Positions 39,718 to 41,194 of a stretch of DNA of 41,194 nucleotides are shown here, piece by piece (positions within the stretch are counted from its first letter, which is position 1; every line of letters begins with the position of its first letter). Origin of the DNA: an uncultured Prevotellaceae bacterium (lineage in GTDB: Bacteria; Bacteroidota; Bacteroidia; Bacteroidales; Muribaculaceae); assembly GCA_937916085.1 (NCBI GenBank), contig CALGGO010000089.1:1-41194 (forward strand). The letters are read 5' to 3'. Both the position numbers and the translations under genes were made by a program. Under the pieces are notes generated by a model that made no database searches, was not told the origin of the DNA, and was given only the letters and a program-made list of their open reading frames with translations.

Positions 39718-40185
39718 TTAGAATTTGTACTTCAGCCCTAGGCAGGTGACGCTTTGGTTCATGTCTTTGAGAATCTGGAAACGCTGCTCTACATAGAAAG
39801 CAAAGTGATCGTTCAAAGAATACTCTGAGCCGAGACCTATGTTGGCGCCAAAGCGGTTCACGCCATCAAAACCTTCGAGGGTAACCCGGGCAAAAGAGAA
39901 ACCTGCTAGAGGATAGATGGCAAACTTGCTGCTGGTGCGGATAAGGTAGTTGAAATTGAGGTTGACGTTAAACGCATCGATTCCCTCATTCTTGAAGTAG
40001 TAGATAAACTCGGGCTCGATGCGAACGTTGTTGATGAACTCATACTGGAAATTCAAACCGAGACCCACCATTGAGTGCTTTGACGCGTAGTCGAACTGTA
40101 CTCCTAACGCCTTCTCGCCTTTCTCGGCATTCATTGAGAAAATGCCTAACAGAGCAATAATGCTCACAAATAAAAATTTCTTCAT
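39718..40185 (-). CDS. Small outer-membrane beta-barrel protein
   Basis: From the ATG at 40185 the product has 155 residues: a signal peptide (MKKFLFVSIIALLGIFSMNA) and about eight short amphipathic strands ending in CLGLKYKF, the aromatic terminal pattern of outer-membrane barrels. GLGLNFQYEFINNVRIEPEF and GLGSEYSLNDHFAFYVEQRF are typical strand hairpins of OmpW/OmpX-like proteins. The frame is open to 40242, but the extra codons overlap the promoter. It converges on rpoZ. Role unknown. Confidence 0.82.
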   Translation of the reverse strand: MKKFLFVSIIALLGIFSMNAEKGEKALGVQFDYASKHSMVGLGLNFQYEFINNVRIEPEFIYYFKNEGIDAFNVNLNFNYLIRTSSKFAIYPLAGFSFARVTLEGFDGVNRFGANIGLGSEYSLNDHFAFYVEQRFQILKDMNQSVTCLGLKYKF

Positions 40186-40211
40186 AATACTTGATTTTAT
40201 GATTTTCGCTG

Positions 40212-40242
40212 CAAAAGTAATTCTTTTCCAATAATTATGCAA
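40212..40242 (-). promoter_or_regulatory. Promoter of the small barrel protein
   Basis: Minus strand TTG (40240-40242), exactly 20 bases, TACTTTTG (40212-40219). The TTG overlaps the end of the gdhA terminator stem. Confidence 0.7.
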
Positions 40243-40272
40243 ATGCCCACCTCAAAATTGAGATGGGCATTT
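40241..40272 (-). terminator. gdhA terminator
   Basis: AAATGCCCACCTCAA (40241-40255) pairs with TTGAGATGGGCATTT (40258-40272) with one mismatch or wobble pair. It lies 44 bases past the gdhA stop. Confidence 0.8.
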
Positions 40273-40315
40273 TAAGTATTTATCTATACTGTTATATCAA
40301 TTGTTGATATCCTTA

Positions 40316-41194
40316 TTAGATAACACCTTGCTCGAGCATAGCCTGAGCTACCTTCATGAAGCCGGCGATGTTAGCGCCCTTCACATAGTCGATAGTGCCG
40401 TCGGGTTGAGTGCCGAACTTCACGCACTGCTCGTGGATGTTCTCCATAATCCAGTGCAGCTTGTCGTCAACTTCCTTAGCCGACCAGCTCAGGTGAGCAG
40501 CGTTCTGAGTCATCTCGAGACCAGAGGTAGCTACGCCACCAGCGTTAACGGCCTTGCCAGGAGCGAAGAGAACGCCGTTCTTCTGGAAGAAGTGGATAGC
40601 GCCAGGTTGGCAACCCATGTTAGAAACCTCGCAGCAGCACCAGCAGCCGTTAGCTTTAAGTTCCTTAGCGTCGTCCTCGCTAAGCTCGTTCTGGAATGCG
40701 CAAGGCAGAGCGATGTCGCAAGGAATGCTCCAAGCCTTCTTGCCGGCAGTGAACTTAGCTTTCTCGGGGAACTTGTCGGCCATGTCCTGAACCTTGTTGC
40801 GGTTAGAAGCACGCATCACGAGCATGTAGTCGATCATCTCTTTGGTGATGCCTTCGGGAATCTCGCAAACACCGTCAGGACCAGAGATGGCAACAACCTT
40901 TGCGCCAAGCTCGGTAGCCTTGATAGAGGCACCCCAAGCTACGTTACCAAAGCCTGAGAGAGCAACCTTCTTGTCCTTGATGTCTTTACCAGCGGTGCGA
41001 AGCACGTGCTCAACAAAGTAAAGAGCGCCAAAACCGGTAGCCTCAGGACGGAGGATAGAGCCACCCCAAGTCTCGCCCTTGCCAGTGAGAACGCCAGTAT
41101 GATAGCGGCGAGCCAACTTCTGATACATACCATTGAGGTAGCCAATCTCACGGCCACCAACGCCAACGTCACCAGCGGGAACGTCCTGGTCGGG
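40316..41194 (-). CDS. gdhA: NADP-type glutamate dehydrogenase, C-terminal part
   Basis: The frame runs off the right edge; 292 codons plus the stop are inside the window. It begins PDQDVPAGDVGVGGREIGYL, from the conserved substrate/catalytic region of hexameric glutamate dehydrogenase, and includes GVLTGKGETWGGSILRPEATG. The Rossmann segment (KVALSGFGNVAWGA), CEVSNMGCQPGAI and the C-terminal GANIAGFMKVAQAMLEQGVI are all standard. The enzyme makes glutamate from 2-oxoglutarate and ammonia. The first ATG inside the window (41128) is an internal methionine. A terminator follows at 40241-40272. Confidence 0.95.
   Translation of the reverse strand, partial: PDQDVPAGDVGVGGREIGYLNGMYQKLARRYHTGVLTGKGETWGGSILRPEATGFGALYFVEHVLRTAGKDIKDKKVALSGFGNVAWGASIKATELGAKVVAISGPDGVCEIPEGITKEMIDYMLVMRASNRNKVQDMADKFPEKAKFTAGKKAWSIPCDIALPCAFQNELSEDDAKELKANGCWCCCEVSNMGCQPGAIHFFQKNGVLFAPGKAVNAGGVATSGLEMTQNAAHLSWSAKEVDDKLHWIMENIHEQCVKFGTQPDGTIDYVKGANIAGFMKVAQAMLEQGVI

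Overview
The window looks like chromosome of a gut-type Bacteroidales bacterium (Bacteroidota; Muribaculaceae- or Prevotellaceae-like). The main reason is the promoter type: about a dozen gene starts are preceded by TTG, a gap of about 19-20 bases and TAnnTTTG, the sigma-ABfr signature. The gene families agree: methylmalonyl-CoA mutase mutAB, PorT- and FadL-like outer-membrane proteins, a DUF5103/T9SS plug protein, C-terminal T9SS-like sorting tails, CvfB, CdaA and a FISUMP lipoprotein. No rRNA, tRNA, CRISPR array or transposase gene was seen.

Layout. 1-3.7 kb: two divergent AAA ATPases with nuclease-like C-termini, a 25-codon tail left from a lost glutamate synthase (gltD-like) gene, one copy of a structured RNA element, and a 49-residue small ORF with its own promoter. 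3.7-8.5 kb: free methionine-R-sulfoxide reductase, T9SS plug protein, a very acidic 90-residue protein, a Ca2+/Na+ antiporter, two MITE-like elements, and a FISUMP surface lipoprotein with a 320-base structured leader. 8.6-16 kb: housekeeping genes fabD, tatA/tatC (split by a MITE), NSS transporter-folP-cdaA-DUF3109, and trpS. 16-20.2 kb: secreted proteins with cohesin-like, dockerin and sorting domains, plus a collapsed paralogue. 20-22.3 kb: cvfB bracketed by repeat elements. 22.3-29 kb: a Gly/Trp/Tyr-rich secreted protein, a FadL-like barrel, a Pif1/RecD-type helicase with TPRs, and a Tat-exported aldo/keto reductase. 29-32.6 kb: an envelope sugar-transfer operon (small membrane protein, GtrB-like transferase, YfhO-like protein). 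33-41 kb: mutAB, a small acidic-tailed protein, a PorT-like barrel, bamD-rpoZ, another barrel, and gdhA running off the right edge.

The signal that stands out is in the spacers. Many intergenic regions carry short tandem arrays with a period of exactly 7, 8, 9 or 10 bases. Each locus has its own word, part constant and part variable. They abut start codons, contain the stop codons of folP and the YfhO gene, and in two places lie inside reading frames. A related octamer form occurs as inverted arms flanking cvfB. Alongside these are a duplicated 175-bp MITE placed twice next to start codons, two single MITE-like elements, and a promoter-bearing RNA element present twice in opposite orientation. 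All family names rest on motif recognition by eye; no database search was possible.
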